Below are positions 44,790-55,962 of a stretch of DNA of 64,000 nt, in pieces. The DNA is from Chaetoderma sp. LZ-2023a (taxonomy: Eukaryota; Mollusca; Caudofoveata; Chaetodermatida; Chaetodermatidae), in NCBI GenBank assembly GCA_034401795.1, contig CM067370.1, positions 59,560,369 to 59,624,368 on the forward strand. Direction: 5' to 3'. The position numbers were made by a program, and so were the translations under genes. The notes below the pieces were generated by a model, which saw only the letters and a list, made by a program, of their open reading frames with translations, did not search any database and was not told the origin of the DNA. The number at the start of each line of letters is the position of its first letter. Position 1 is the stretch's first letter.

Positions 44790-45890
44790 TTTAGCTCAAC
44801 TTTACGGTTTATATCTCAGGTTTGCTTAATCACACTGGAGCCAAACTTGGGCACATGATTCCTTATAATGACACGTCATCTCACAATAACTTTGCTGTCA
44901 AAGGTCAAGGTCAGTGTGACCTTGGTAAAAACTTGCTTTTTTCAACATTAACATTTTCAGTTTAGCTCAACTTTTCTGTTTATATCTCAGGTATGGATAA
45001 TCATACTGGATCAAAACTTGGGCACATGTATGATTACTTTATTCAGTGGCTGTAGTAGTAGAAACATCCTACAGCTGCAATCAGTCATTCTTCGCTTTTG
45101 CCCACTGTCTCTTGTCCTCAACCAAAATCCTTAGCTTCCTCAGGTCCATTCTTGACTTGACTCGGGCACATGTTTCTGTATAATAACGCAGTATCTCACA
45201 ATGACCATGGGGTCAAAGGTTACGGTCACTGTGATCTTGTTAAAAGCCTTGCTTTTTTCGACATTAACATTTTCCGTTTAGTTCAACTTTTCTGTTTATA
45301 TGTCAGGTTTGGTTGTTCATACTGGACCCAAACTTGGGCATGTGGTTCAGTATAATAACACGGTATCTCACAATGACCTGAGGGTCAAAAGGTCAATGGT
45401 TAAGGGCACTATAACTTGGTAAAAACTTTGCTTTTTCAACATTAACATTTTCCTTTTAGCTCAACCTTTCTGTTTATATCTCAAGTTTGGTTAATCGTAC
45501 TGGACCCAAACTTAGACACATGCTTCTTTATAAGGACACGACATCCCACAATGATGTTGAGGTCAAAAGATCAAGGTTACTGTAACTGTGGTAAAAACAT
45601 TGGGGTTTTTTCAACGTTATCATTTTCCTTTTAGCTCAACTTAGCAATTTATATCTCATCTTTCGTTAATCATACTGAATCCAAACTTGGACACACGCTT
45701 CATTATAATAAGACGGTATAACACAATGATCATGGGGTCAAAAGGTCAAGGTCACAGTGACCTTGAAAAATATCATGTTTTTCAACATTAGCAGTTTCTG
45801 TTTAGCTCAACTTAGCAGTTTATATCTAATCTTTGGTTAATCATACAGGACCCAAACTTGGACAAATGTGTCCTTATAATGACCCACCCT
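44790..45890. repeat. Tandem array, ~170-bp unit, about six copies
   Basis: Unit landmarks: TTTAGCTCAACTTTTCTGTT, TATATCTCAGG, CATACTGGACCCAAACTTGG, CACAATGA, GGTCAAAGGTCAAGGTCA, TTTTTCAACATTAACATTTT. Unit starts are near 44793, 44959, 45277, 45456, 45630 and 45800; the second interval is enlarged by a 134-bp retroposon insertion. Copies are diverged by point changes. Confidence 0.85.
45030..45163 (-). mobile_element. 5'-truncated LINE 3' end with target duplication
   Basis: Matches the 3' flank of the LINE at 53125-53255 (TGTAGTAGTAGAAA, CCTACAGCTGCAATCAGTC, CCAAAATCCTTAGCTTCCT). Flanked by a perfect 10-bp duplication GGGCACATGT at 45020-45029 and 45164-45173, showing insertion into the tandem array. 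The 3' end of the element is at the left (- strand). Confidence 0.8.
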
Positions 45891-46360
45891 GAAACGTCAG
45901 GTGAGCTTATGCCATCGCGGCCATTCGCCGCCCGACTGCCCGTCCTTCATCCGTTTGTCAAATCGCTTCTCCATAACGCTTTGACCGATTTCAACCAAAT
46001 TTTGCTGGAAGAATCCTATGTTGGTACCCTCCATAACTTCTATTCAGAATACTGATTGTTCGTTTTTTGAGGTGAAAATCTTAGATTTTATGAAATATTT
46101 TACAGAAATTGTCAAAACGCTACTTCTTAGTTGCTTGACATATTTCAACCAAATTTGGCTAGAGGAACCCTATCATGGTAGACTCCAGAACTTATATTCA
46201 GAATTTTGACTGATCAATTTTTGGGGTGAAAATCTTAGATTTTATGAACAATTTACCAGAAATAGTGAAAACGCTACTCTTCATTAACCACCAAAAAGAT
46301 TTCAACTTAATTTGGCAGGAACAACCCTATATGGGTAGGCTTCAGAGATTTTTATATCCC
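45890..46360. repeat. Dispersed module copy (CCAGGTGAGCTTATGCC type), partial
   Basis: Begins CAGGTGAGCTTATGCCATCG, followed by sub-repeats with TGATCAATTTTTGGGGTGAA and TTTTATGAACAATTTACCAG, as at 25.9 kb. The typical GGCCCCTTGGG end is missing. Confidence 0.6.
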
Positions 46361-47200
46361 CGGTCTGGAAGATGGGGTTGGGGGATAAAGCAATCAGCAT
46401 GTGCCCCGTCCATCCATCTGTCTGTCTGTCCCTGTCTTGTCAAGGCAACTCCTCTTACAGTTTAGTTACAATTCTTTTGAAATGTAGTAAATCTAGTCAT
46501 TACAATCTGAAGATGTGCATGTACTTTTTTGCGGCCAAAAGATTATTCATTACAGAGTTATCACCCTTTAAATATCTTCATGCATAAACTGCATTGCCAA
46601 TCATTTCTTGTCAACGCAACTCCTACAGTTTAGCTCCGATTTTTTTGATATTTGGTAAGTGTTATCATTACCACATGAATGTGTGCATGTGCTATCCATT
46701 TACCCGTACACCCATCCATCTGTGCAAAATGTATACTCGTCTGTCGGTCCATCCTTGTCAACACAACTCCTACAGTTTAGTTACAATTCTTTTGAAACGT
46801 GGTAAATCCATTCATTACCATCTGAAGATTTGCATATGCTTTTTTCGCGGCCAGAAAATTATTCATTACAGAGTTATCCCCCTTTAAATACCTTTAAGCC
46901 AATACGTAAACTGCAGTACCAATCATTATTTGTCAACACAACTACAATTTAGCTGTGATTATTTTGAAACTTGGTACAGGTTCTCATTACCACTTGGAAA
47001 TGTGCACGTACTATCCATATGCCTGTACATCCATGCATCTGTATAGAATGTATGTATGTCAGTCTGTCGGCCCGTCCATCTCTGACAATCATTTCAAGAT
47101 GTCAACGCAACTCCTACTGTTTAGTTACAATTCCAGAAGTCTCTGTTTCATTGACATTAAGGGAGTCTACTCCATCCACAAACCTGGACTAGAGTAGAGA
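46355..47200. repeat. Repeat with ~150-175-bp CAACTCCTACAGTTTAG units
   Basis: Starts TATCCCCGGTCTGGAAGATG. Units with TTGTCAACGCAACTCCTACA and GTTTAGTTACAATTCTTTTG occur near 46438, 46609, 46755, 46931 and 47100, with CCATCCATCTGTCTG stretches between. Short frames here are by-products. Confidence 0.65.
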
Positions 47201-47689
47201 GTTGTGGTTCTTGCATTAGAAGGCATTAAAAGCAAAATTAGAAATCTTTCTGGCGCTAAATGTAAGTAGATTTATTTAGCGAGTAGTGATTGGATGATAA
47301 GTATGTTTATGTGGTTAATAAAATTACAGACCAAAACAAGGGGTGGGGGTAGGGGTGGAGGTGGTGGTCTGTGGTCGTTATCTCCCCTGAAATACTTAAA
47401 ATTCATCAAAATTCTCTTGTTCATGCCAGATCTTGATGAGTTTTGAACCTACCGATATGCTCTCAATTCCTTTGTCATTGGATATATTACTTGAAGAGGC
47501 AGTGCTATGATTCCATATTGAAGAAATTCATCGTTATTTTTCTGAGTTATCTCCCTTGAAAATCTTAAAATTCACCAAAATTCTCTTGTCCGAGCATAAT
47601 AGTTGAACGGAATTGAACCTGCACTTACAAATCTATCTTTCTTTAAGGTGAGATGCAGTGTCAGGATTTCATTTTTCATTGATTAGTTT
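47201..47689. other. Repeat-like intron sequence
   Basis: 47280-47345 resembles 19.89-19.99 kb. Copies of GTTATCTCCCTTGAAA and AAAATTCACCAAAATTCTCT anticipate the next array. G-rich tract at 47340-47375. Confidence 0.4.
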
Positions 47690-48690
47690 TTATGCGCCCG
47701 CGCAAAGCGGTGTCGTATTATGTGATGGCGCTCGCTGTCCGTCCATGTATCTTGTCATCCGTCTGTCCGTCTGATTTCTTGTCCGGGCCAGATCTCGAAG
47801 AGTTTTGTACCTACTCTCACAATCTTTTTCCAGCAGATGTGTTAGTGATGGACGAAGTGTCATGATTTCGTTTTGGCAAAATCTGCCATTATTTGCCAGA
47901 GTTATCTCCCTTGGAAAGCTAAGATTTGTCAAAACTTTTTGTGTCTGGGCCATATCTCGAAGAGTTTTGAACCTACACTCACAATTTTATTTTTAGCAAA
48001 TGTGTTAGTGATAGACGAAGTGTCATGATTTTGTTTCTGCAAAATCCACCCATATTTGCCAGAGTTATCCCCTTGAAAAGCTCAAATTTGCCAACGTGTT
48101 TTGAACCTACACTCACAATTTTTTTTCTAGCAGGTGTGTCAGAGATGGATGAAGTGTCATGATTTCGTTTCACCAAAATCCACCCAAATTCGCCAGATTT
48201 ATCTCCTTTGAAATGGTAAAATTTATCAAAGTTTTCTTTTCCTGGCCATATCTCGAAGAGTTTTGAACCTACACTCACAAATTATTTTTCAGCAGAGGTG
48301 TTAGTGATAGACGAAGTGTCATGATTTCATTTCGGCAAAATCCACCAATATTTGCCAGAGTTATCTCCCTTGAATCTTCTTGTCCGAGCCAGATCTCGAA
48401 GAGTTTTGAACCTACACTCACAAATTATTTTTCAGCAGAGGTGTTAGGGATAGACGAAGTGTCATGATTTCATTTCAGCAAAATCCACCAATATTTGCCA
48501 GAGTTATCTCCCTTGAATCTTCTTGTCCGAGCCAGATCTCGAAGCGTTTTGAACCTACACTCACAATTTTTTTCAGGCAGATGTTTTAGGGATGGACGAA
48601 GTGTCATGATTTCGTTTCAGCAATATCTCCCTTGAAATGCTAAAATTTGTAATTTTCTTGTGTGATTGTCCAGATATATATGAAAGACAA
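47690..48690. repeat. Tandem array, ~135-165-bp unit, about six copies
   Basis: Landmarks GACGAAGTGTCATGATTTCG, GCCAGAGTTATCTCCCTTGA, GGCCATATCTCGAAGAGTTT and TGAACCTACACTCACAATTT repeat near 47855, 48016, 48149, 48317, 48458 and 48598. Two units (48290-48400 and 48420-48540) are almost identical, a recent duplication. Confidence 0.85.
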
Positions 48691-49726
48691 ACTTTTTCTT
48701 GTGCGGGCCATATCACAGAGTTGTGAAACAACAGTTTTCTTGTGCGGGACATATCGAGGAGAGTTGTGAAACTACATTCACAATTTTTGTAATGTCTTTG
48801 TTGTGAATTCCAAATGGGTACCTAATAGAAGCCCCCCCCCCCCCCCATTTTTTTTCTACATAGAATTATCAAAAACTAACTATTCACATTTAGCATTCCT
48901 CAAACAAGTATGCTTGCAGGTGTATGTTGAGTTTCATTAAAACTCTTGTTCTAAAATATTTTCTTTACAACTAAAGGTGCATATTCACACCAAAATGGTG
49001 GGGGTGGGGTGGTGTGTGTGGGCCGGGTGGGGTGGTGTGTGTGGGCCGGGTGGATATGCCATCAGAATCTTCTGATGGCTCTTGTTACAGAATTTTAATG
49101 TGTCAGTTTTTTGGTGAAAACCTTAGAATTTGCCAGAAATTGTCAAAACGCTACTCATTAACAGCTTGACGGATTTCAACTTAATTGAACTGGAAGGACC
49201 CTATGTGAGTAGGCTTCAGAACTTATAAATATATAGAATTTTGATTGGTCAATATTTTGGTGACCATCTTGGATTTACCAGAAATCCTTTAAAATGCTAC
49301 TCTTCCTTAGTCAATGGCCCGATTTCAATTAAACTTGGGTGGAATGCTCCTACCATGATCACCTTCAAGAGCTCCAAGGAGAATTTTGATTGGTAAATTT
49401 TTTCGACAGCGTTCTTAGATTTTTTCCAGCAGAGTTTGCTACAACTACTTAATCAATGACTGGATGTCAACTAAACTTGTGTGGAATAATCCTATGACGA
49501 TAAGCTTCTGGAAATCAAATGAGGATTTTGATTGGTCAATTTCTTTAGTGGTAATCTTGGATTTTCCAGAAATTATCCATCATGTCTATTTAAATGCATA
49601 TGGTTCAAATGCTAATAGTCCAGGTGAACGTCATAGATTATTGTAACGTCGAGCTTCATGGTTGCATTGCACCATATTTCTGATTCACTGATACTACTGC
49701 ATTAGACAACAATTATTTCTTTTATT
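48691..49726. repeat. Mixed repeats incl. poly-C run and module fragments
   Basis: A poly-C run is at 48831-48847 and GGTGGTGTGTGTGGGCCGGGTGG occurs as a short tandem pair at 49008-49050. From 49090 there are sub-repeats with GCCATCTTGGATTTTCC-type words ending in GTCCAGGTGAACGTCATAGA near 49618, a degraded dispersed-module end. Confidence 0.55.
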
Positions 49727-51737
49727 AGCTCACCTGGCCTGAAAACCAAGTGAGCTTATGCCATGGCAACTGTCTGTTGTGTGTTCATCGTTCGTCCATC
49801 TGTCATCCATCAACTTTTCCTTTAAACCACTTCTCAAGCATCACTGGGATGATTTCAATTATATTTGGCCAGAAGCATCCTTAGGCCATAGGGATCCAAG
49901 TTTGTTCAAATGAAGCCATTTGCCCAATTTGACAAGCGGCTTTCATGGAGTTTGACCGATTTTTAGAAATGTTTTTTAAAAAAATCTCCAAAACCACTTG
50001 GAGGATTGATGCAAACCTCATGATGTATGGCAAGAGCTGAACCAGGTTTGTTCAAAAGAACTTACTTGGTCAAATGGTTCGGCGGCCATCTTGGTTAACC
50101 TTGTTTTAACGAAAACAACTTCTTCAGAACTGCAGAACGGATCGGGCCGAAATTTGGCAAATATGATTAGGAACTAAGGGCCATTAAAGTTTGTTCAAGG
50201 GAAGTTGATGCGCAAAAAAACATGGCCGCCATGGACCAATCAAAATATAGCGTGTTTGGTGGCCATATTGGAAATTTTTATTTGATGTATTTTGGAGCCA
50301 AAATTGGTTTTATATATGTTTTGGGTTATTCTGACTTCAACTTTTGCCATTTTAAAAAATGGTGGATAAATGGTTTGGTGATCATCTTGGATAATTTTCC
50401 TGCCAAAAACTCCCATACTAAAGCAATGGGAAATTTAAAATGTCTTCTCGAGAACCACTGAGCTAATTTCAAGTATATTTAACTGGAAGCATCCTTAGGC
50501 CATAGGGCTCCAAGTTTGTTCAAAGAAACCCGATCAGGCAATTTGGCCGGCAGCCATCTTGGATTTTGGCTGATTTTTGGAAACGTCTAAAAATCTTCTC
50601 AGAAACCGCTTGGGGGATTGATGCAAAGCTCATGAAATATGATCTAGGGCAAGAGCTGAACCAAGTTTGTTGAAGGGAACTTGATTGGCCAAATGGTTTG
50701 GTCGCCATCTTGGATGACCTAGTTTTCGTAAAAACGACTTCTCCCGAACCGCTGAACGGATCGGCCTGACATTTGGCAGTTATGATTATGGTTTAAGGGC
50801 CATTAAACTTTGTTCAAGGTAAGTTAATTCATCAGAAAACATGGCCGCCATCGACCATTAAAGAAAGTAGCGTGTTTGGCAGCCATATTGACTATTTTTA
50901 TTTGATGACTTTTGAAGCTGAAATTGGTTTTATATAGTATTCTGATCTCAAATTTGTGATTTTTAAAACCATCACATAAATGATTTGGTGGCTGTCTTGG
51001 ATCTTTTTCCTGCAAAAAACTCATACTGAAGCAATCAGAAATTTTAAATGTTTTCTCGAAAACTACTTGGCCGATTTCAAGTATATTGGGCAGGAACCAT
51101 CCTTAGGGCATAGGGATCCAAGTTTGTTTAATGGAAGTCGATCCTCAAATTTGTCCTGCAGCCATCTTGGATTTTGGCCGATTTTTAGATATGTCTTTAA
51201 AAATCTTGGAAACCACATGGGGGATCCATTCAAAACTCATGAAACATATGGAGCACCAGCTAAACCAAGTTCGTTTAAGGCAGCTTGCTTGGCCATATGC
51301 TTATGCCGCCATCTTGGATAACCTAGTTGCCATCTTGGATGACCTAGTTTTCGTGAAAATAACTTCTCCAGAACCGCTGAATGGATCGGGCCGAAATTTG
51401 GGAGATATGATTAGGGCCTAAGCGCCATTAAGGTTTGTACATGGAAAGTTGATACATCAAAAAAATATGTCCGCCATGAACCAATCAAAATTTAGAGTTT
51501 TTGGCAGACCTGTATTTTCTGCAAATTTCTGAGAAAATCATAAAAAGACTACTTGTTAACCGCTGGGCCAATTTTAATAAATCTTGACTAAACCTCCAGC
51601 AATTTTAATAAATTTTGACTAAACATTCTCTGCAGAAATTAGATTAGTCAATTTTTCCAGTGGTCATGGCATTTTGTTCGGTTGTCTCATTGGCCGATAA
51701 TTCCAGGTGAGCAATACAGGCCCCTTGGGCCCCTTGT
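49727..51737. repeat. CACCTGG...GGGCC..CTTGTT dispersed module, full-length copy
   Basis: Starts AGCTCACCTGGCCTGAAAAC and ends CCAGGTGAGCAATACAGGCC then CCTTGGGCCCCTTGTTT. The tips contain inverted GCTCACCTGG / CCAGGTGAGC. Between them are three rounds of a ~300-bp compound unit (TTTGGCCAGAAGCATCCTTA, CAAGTTTGTTCAAA, GGCGGCCATCTTGG, GGGCCGAAATTTGG, AAAGCAATGGGAAATT). It lies just upstream of exon 3. Confidence 0.75.
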
Positions 51738-51910
51738 TTGATGAGAAAAATTATCACTTCATGTTTACTACCCAAATACAGTAGCTAGCACAACAATTAT
51801 TCTGGATGTCACCACCGACATTCACTCATTGATAACAGGTAAACATTTAAATCCCTCACTTGTCTGTTAAGTTGTTCTGAAAAAATATTTCATAACTTCT
51901 AACTTTGCAG

Positions 51911-52022
51911 GAAGCTGGACTATTGTTTGTGGCCATGTTGGCGCTATTTGCTTCTAGTGCATCAATGATGGCCGCTCCTCTCTTCTTTGGCATGGTAGTG
52001 GATTCTTCACAGAAATCAATGG
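51911..52022 (+). CDS. ABCB-type half-transporter, exon 3
   Basis: Acceptor CTAACTTTGCAG|GAA and donor ATGG|GTAATT. 112 bases, phase 0 in and phase 1 out. It encodes EAGLLFVAMLALFASSASMM then AAPLFFGMVVDSSQKSM. Joined to exon 2 it gives RRLFSLAKPEAGLLFV, the pattern of the first core helix of ABCB half-transporters, where a Lys-Pro-Glu-type entry is followed by a long helix and a PxFFGxVVD-type turn. The remaining core helices and the ATP-binding domain (Walker A, LSGGQ, Walker B) were not found up to 64000, so the next intron exceeds 11.9 kb. Family membership (TAP-like or plant-TAP2-like subgroup) is inferred from this pattern and the TMD0-like N-terminus. Confidence 0.85.
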
Positions 52023-52324
52023 GTAATTCTAACATGAAATACAATACAGTGAACCAGTTTCTAAATATCACCTCCATATAATAGAGACATGTTCATTAAT
52101 TGCAAAATCAAGGAACCCATGTATTTAACATTGACACATGTTTATTAAAAATACAAGTAGTCGTGGCATTATTGTATTTTGCCATTGATATGGAATCGAA
52201 CCCACAAATGGTGGGAGTCCCTAGTATCATAGCCCACAAATGCTTCCACCACACCAATGCTGCAAGATGTCTGATACACAGTGGAATTCTGTGGTAGCTG
52301 ATTTTGACCATAATTATAGTAACT

Positions 52325-52448
52325 GACTACACCAGCAAAGTAAGACTCCGTCTTGCGGCGTTGGTATGATGGAAGCGTTTGTGGACTATGATGCGAGGTG
52401 CTCTCGCCGGTTGTGGGTTCGATTCCCCTGTCAATACCAAAATACTGT
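52325..52448 (+). mobile_element. tRNA-derived SINE-like sequence, copy 1
   Basis: AAGTAAGACTCCGTCTTGCG leads to a tRNA-like part with an A-box-like TGGTATGATGG and a B-box GGTTCGATTCC (52419-52429). A second copy is at 52970-53080. It is not a functional tRNA: the cloverleaf arms do not pair. Confidence 0.6.
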
Positions 52449-52765
52449 CAGGGACAGACCTACCCATAATTTTCATGGTTGGCTAATAAAATGTCAAAAT
52501 AGGCTAATTCACTGGCTAATGATTTTACATGTATGTTGGTAGGCCAGTTCCTCTTAAACCATGATGACACATCTAATTCTATCTATATTTTATTTCTTAC
52601 ATGACCTGCTGGTCATCTCTTACTTGGTTATTAGCCTTAAGATCTAGCGGGATCATAAAGGATTAGATTGATAGGTTAGGCTAAGAAAGTCCAGAATTGG
52701 CTAATGAAATCCCAAAATAGGCTAATTCACTGGCTAATGATTTCAAATGAGTAGGTCAGTCTCTG
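52449..52765. mobile_element. 317-bp hAT-like MITE with 5-bp target duplication
   Basis: Ends CAGGGACAGACCTAC and GTAGGTCAGTCTCTG form an inverted repeat with two mismatches. ACTGT is duplicated at 52444-52448 and 52766-52770. A ~50-bp segment (AAAATAGGCTAATTCACTGG) occurs twice in direct orientation. Non-coding. Confidence 0.8.
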
Positions 52766-52969
52766 ACTGTAATATCACAACTACTTGTATAACTAAGTAT
52801 AATGGCTGTAAAAATGCATGGTTTATGTGATGTGTGTACAGTCGATGTACGGTGTGACCCTCTGTACACACAAATCACTAACTGGCTAACCTGTTACTGT
52901 AATTACTGTCAAAATCAGCTATAAAACAGAGTTCCACTGTGTATCTGAAACTCACATTGTGAAAGCCTC

Positions 52970-53080
52970 ACCGGCAAAGTAAGACTCCGTCTTGCGGCAT
53001 TGTTGTGGTGGAAGTGTTTGTGGGTTATGATGCTTGGCACTCCCGCCGATTGTGGTTTCGATTCCCTGTTAATGTTTATT
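52970..53080 (+). mobile_element. tRNA-derived SINE-like sequence, copy 2
   Basis: Same AAGTAAGACTCCGTCTTGCG head and B-box-like GTTTCGATTCC (53056-53066) as copy 1, with about 80 percent identity by eye. Confidence 0.6.
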
Positions 53081-53124
53081 AATGGCAGTACGGTAGTTAG
53101 TACATGTTAAACTTAACTTCACCA

Positions 53125-55080
53125 TGTATGATTACTGTATTCTGGGGCTGTAGTAGTAGAAAAATCCTACAGCTGCAATCAGTCCTTCGCTTTTGCCCAC
53201 TGTGTCTTGTTCTCAGCCAAAATCCTTAGCTTCCTGAGGTCCATTCTTGACTTGAGTGTACCGAGTCCTGCTTTGTTAAGGTCACCTCATAGCACGCTTA
53301 GCAGATTTATGCAATGACGTCCTCTCCTGGCTTTGTATTTGTTGTTCTCCGAGTAGGGTGAATTCCAAGGCTCTGTGCTGTTGTCTCCTCTGGCATCCTT
53401 AGCACATGGCCAAACATGGACCATCTTTGCTGGGCAACTTTTACAGGCAGCGGCGATGTATTACACATCTTGGATAGTGCATCTTTGGAGAGTATGCTGT
53501 CTGGCCATCGGTGTCCAGAGATGGTGCGTAGGTGTTTGCGGTGGCAGGCATCGAGTTTGTCTAGAGCTGCCTTTGGAGCTGCCCAGTTGTTACAGTTATA
53601 CAGCATCAAGGATATGCAGGTTGTATTGTATAAACATAGCGTTTTTATCAAGGGCAGCTATGTTCCCCATGATGCAGCGTGCAGAAATGTCAGCAGTACT
53701 GCAAAGCAGTGAGCCCAGGATTTTACTTTTCCTCCATTGTTCGCCGCCACAAAGTGGGTCATCATTTTCTTTAGTTTCATGCTTTGTAGATAGGTATATG
53801 TGGGTGAACTCTGTTTTGGATTCATTCATAAAGAGATTCTCAATTTTTAGTATGCTTGCAGCTATTGGGAGAAGTTCGTCAAGGGGTTTCTTTTCCTCGT
53901 GTATGAAATCCACATTGTCGGCATCTTCCATCTCTAGCGGCATACCCAGTATTGACACTGGGGGATTTGGTCTTGTGGAACTTTCCCGCACAGATTTCAA
54001 TGCGGCAGTAAAGTAACAGGTGAAAAGCACTGGAGATAGAGCATCTCCCTGTGGGGAGCCGATTGATGTCTCAAACTCTACAGACTTGACTGACTTGACT
54101 CGTACTCTCAGCTTGGTGTCTGCACGCAGTAGTCTCACTAGTCGTAGCTCATCTTCATTGCAACTGGCCTGGTGTAGTACATCTAGGATCTTTGAGCGCT
54201 TAATTGTGTCGAAGGCTTCTGACATGTCAATACCCATCTTGTGGAAGTCCCAGTGTTTGGACACGACAACCGACACAAGCATGCGTTGAGCCCATACAAT
54301 GTCGGTGCAGCTGCGTCCACGTTTGAAGCCACTTTGACATGATCCGGTGAAGTCATCGATCTTGTCTCGGATGCAGCATAGAGTAACATTGGATAAGATT
54401 TTCTGTATGCTCTTCAGGAGCACAATGGGTCCAGGTGGCATCTTAGGCTTGGGTGATGCCGCTATAATGCGATACGGGTACCTTGTCCTACAGCATCGAT
54501 GGGAAAGTGGTGCATAAAAGCTGAATTGATTAGGTGTGTGATCGGTTTTGAGATAATGTCACTTGCATATTTGAATAGTTCATTGCTCATGCCATCAGGT
54601 CCAGATGCACATCCTTTTTTCAGGGCTTTAAGTGTCTTTGCAGCTTCTGCTGTATTAATTGGTGTTAGTAATGGCCTGGGGTCTCCTGAGAACGGGTGCA
54701 AGGGCTCATCATCGTTGTCAGCGAACTGTTCCTTGAACCATTCTCGAATCGCCACAGCTTTTCCCTGGTCAGTCCCGATAAAGTGTCTTTCAGAGCTGGT
54801 GTGTAGTCAGTAACTCTCAGGGCTCGGGCTGCCCGAAACATTTTGTGACAGTCATCTGTGCCAGTGATTTCATCTGCTAGGGAGTCTGCTTGTTGAATAG
54901 CAAGATCTTTGAAGCATTCGCTAATGTGGCGCAGAATGTTATTGCGCTCCTGGCGTAGTTTGGTGCGGTCTTCACTTTGGCCACTTTGATAGATGCGCAG
55001 CCGTAATGCTTTCTGCTCAGTTTTACTACTAGAGGGTCGTCAGTATACCTAGTTTGGTTGAAGAAGGGTAGACACAATCA
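53125..55080 (-). pseudogene. Degraded LINE reverse transcriptase
   Basis: Read on the - strand. Early RT region (54755 down): AKTLKALKKGCASGPDGMSN ELFKYASDIISKPITHL. Next SGFKRGRSCTDIVWAQRML, MGIDMSEAFDTIKRSKILDV (first catalytic Asp), ETSIGSPQGDALSPVLF, then MEDADNVDFIHEEKK. The last replaces the usual Y-A-D-D by D-A-D-N, so the catalytic pair is lost. Then KIENLFMNESKTEF, LMLYNCNNWAAPKAALDKLD, RKHLRTISGHRWPD and WSMFGHVLRMPEETT, the thumb/tail found in many LINEs. At least two frame changes. The 3' flank (53125-53255) recurs as a truncated copy at 45.03 kb. The clade is not resolved. Confidence 0.85.
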
Positions 55081-55129
55081 GAGTTACCTCTGTATGCGGA
55101 TGCCAGCCGGTAATCCTTGATGACTTAGT

Positions 55130-55490
55130 TGCCCAACGGAGGAGACTGCTGTGGAGGTGTGATCTTTCTCCCCTACACCCATGTACTTTAGCTCATTGCT
55201 TTTAGCACTCTTTCTGACGAAGCAGTAGAATCCTCTTCATGAATTGAGTAGGGGAAGCCTACTCCCTGTATCTCCAGAGTGTCTGTCAGGAAAAGCCCCC
55301 CCCCCCCCCCCCCCAATATAATAATTTGCTTGAGTTACTTCCCTTTGGTGAGGCACTTGCCGCATCATGGTTAATGATTCTTCTGCTGTACCGCTCAAGG
55401 AATGCGTCTGTCCCTCTCATAGAATGCCGTCAGACTAGAAGCTCTCTGATTGGCTGAATGCGGGTGCTATATTTCTGAACATACCCGGAT
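55130..55490 (-). repeat. Possible LINE 5' region, inverted copy of 63.27-63.58 kb
   Basis: GCATTCCTTGAGCGGTACAG, CATGATGCGGCAAGTGCCTC (- strand) match 63325-63390. Interrupted by a poly-C run at 55297-55314. It lies directly upstream of the LINE RT on the same strand, so it may be the LINE's 5' part; it could also be an unrelated repeat. Confidence 0.5.
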
Positions 55491-55962
55491 GATTCAATCT
55501 CTTACCAACTAGTAAAGGAATTACAGTTAAAAAATTTAAGTGTTAAAGGATTGTTCGTATGTTGGATTATGTCTGTAGATAAAGACCCTTCGATGTAGAT
55601 TTTATTCCTGTCTGTAAATACTCCGTTATTCCATGAGGTCAATTCCACAGAAAAGTAACATTTTCATGATTTAAAAATAATAATTTTACAGTTGAATAAC
55701 GCACTGAAATCAAATTGGGAATGGTTCTGGTTTCTAAAACAGGTCTAACCTTGTTGATATCTGCTTCTATTCCTGATATATAGTTTTTCAAAATATAGGT
55801 TAAATTTGAGCTTAATATTAGTCAGTTTAGTAATTAGTTATGCTCCTCCCACATTCAGTTCACAATGCATTCAATGCAATGCACTTTTTATACGCAGGGT
55901 CATGAATCGACCTGATTACCAGCCTCTGCATTAATTTAACCCAGAACTCTCTAGACGGCTCT

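Larger units (their letters stand above)
43901..51910 (+). other. Intron 2 of the ABCB-like gene (8.0 kb)
   Basis: Phase 0: donor GTAAGT at 43901, acceptor CTTTGCAG ending at 51910. Most of it is tandem or dispersed repeats listed separately. 43.92-44.79 kb shows nothing recognisable. Confidence 0.85.

Noticed and set aside
53375..54016. 213-codon + strand open frame
   Set aside because: It overlaps the LINE reverse transcriptase on the - strand, which carries recognisable motifs.
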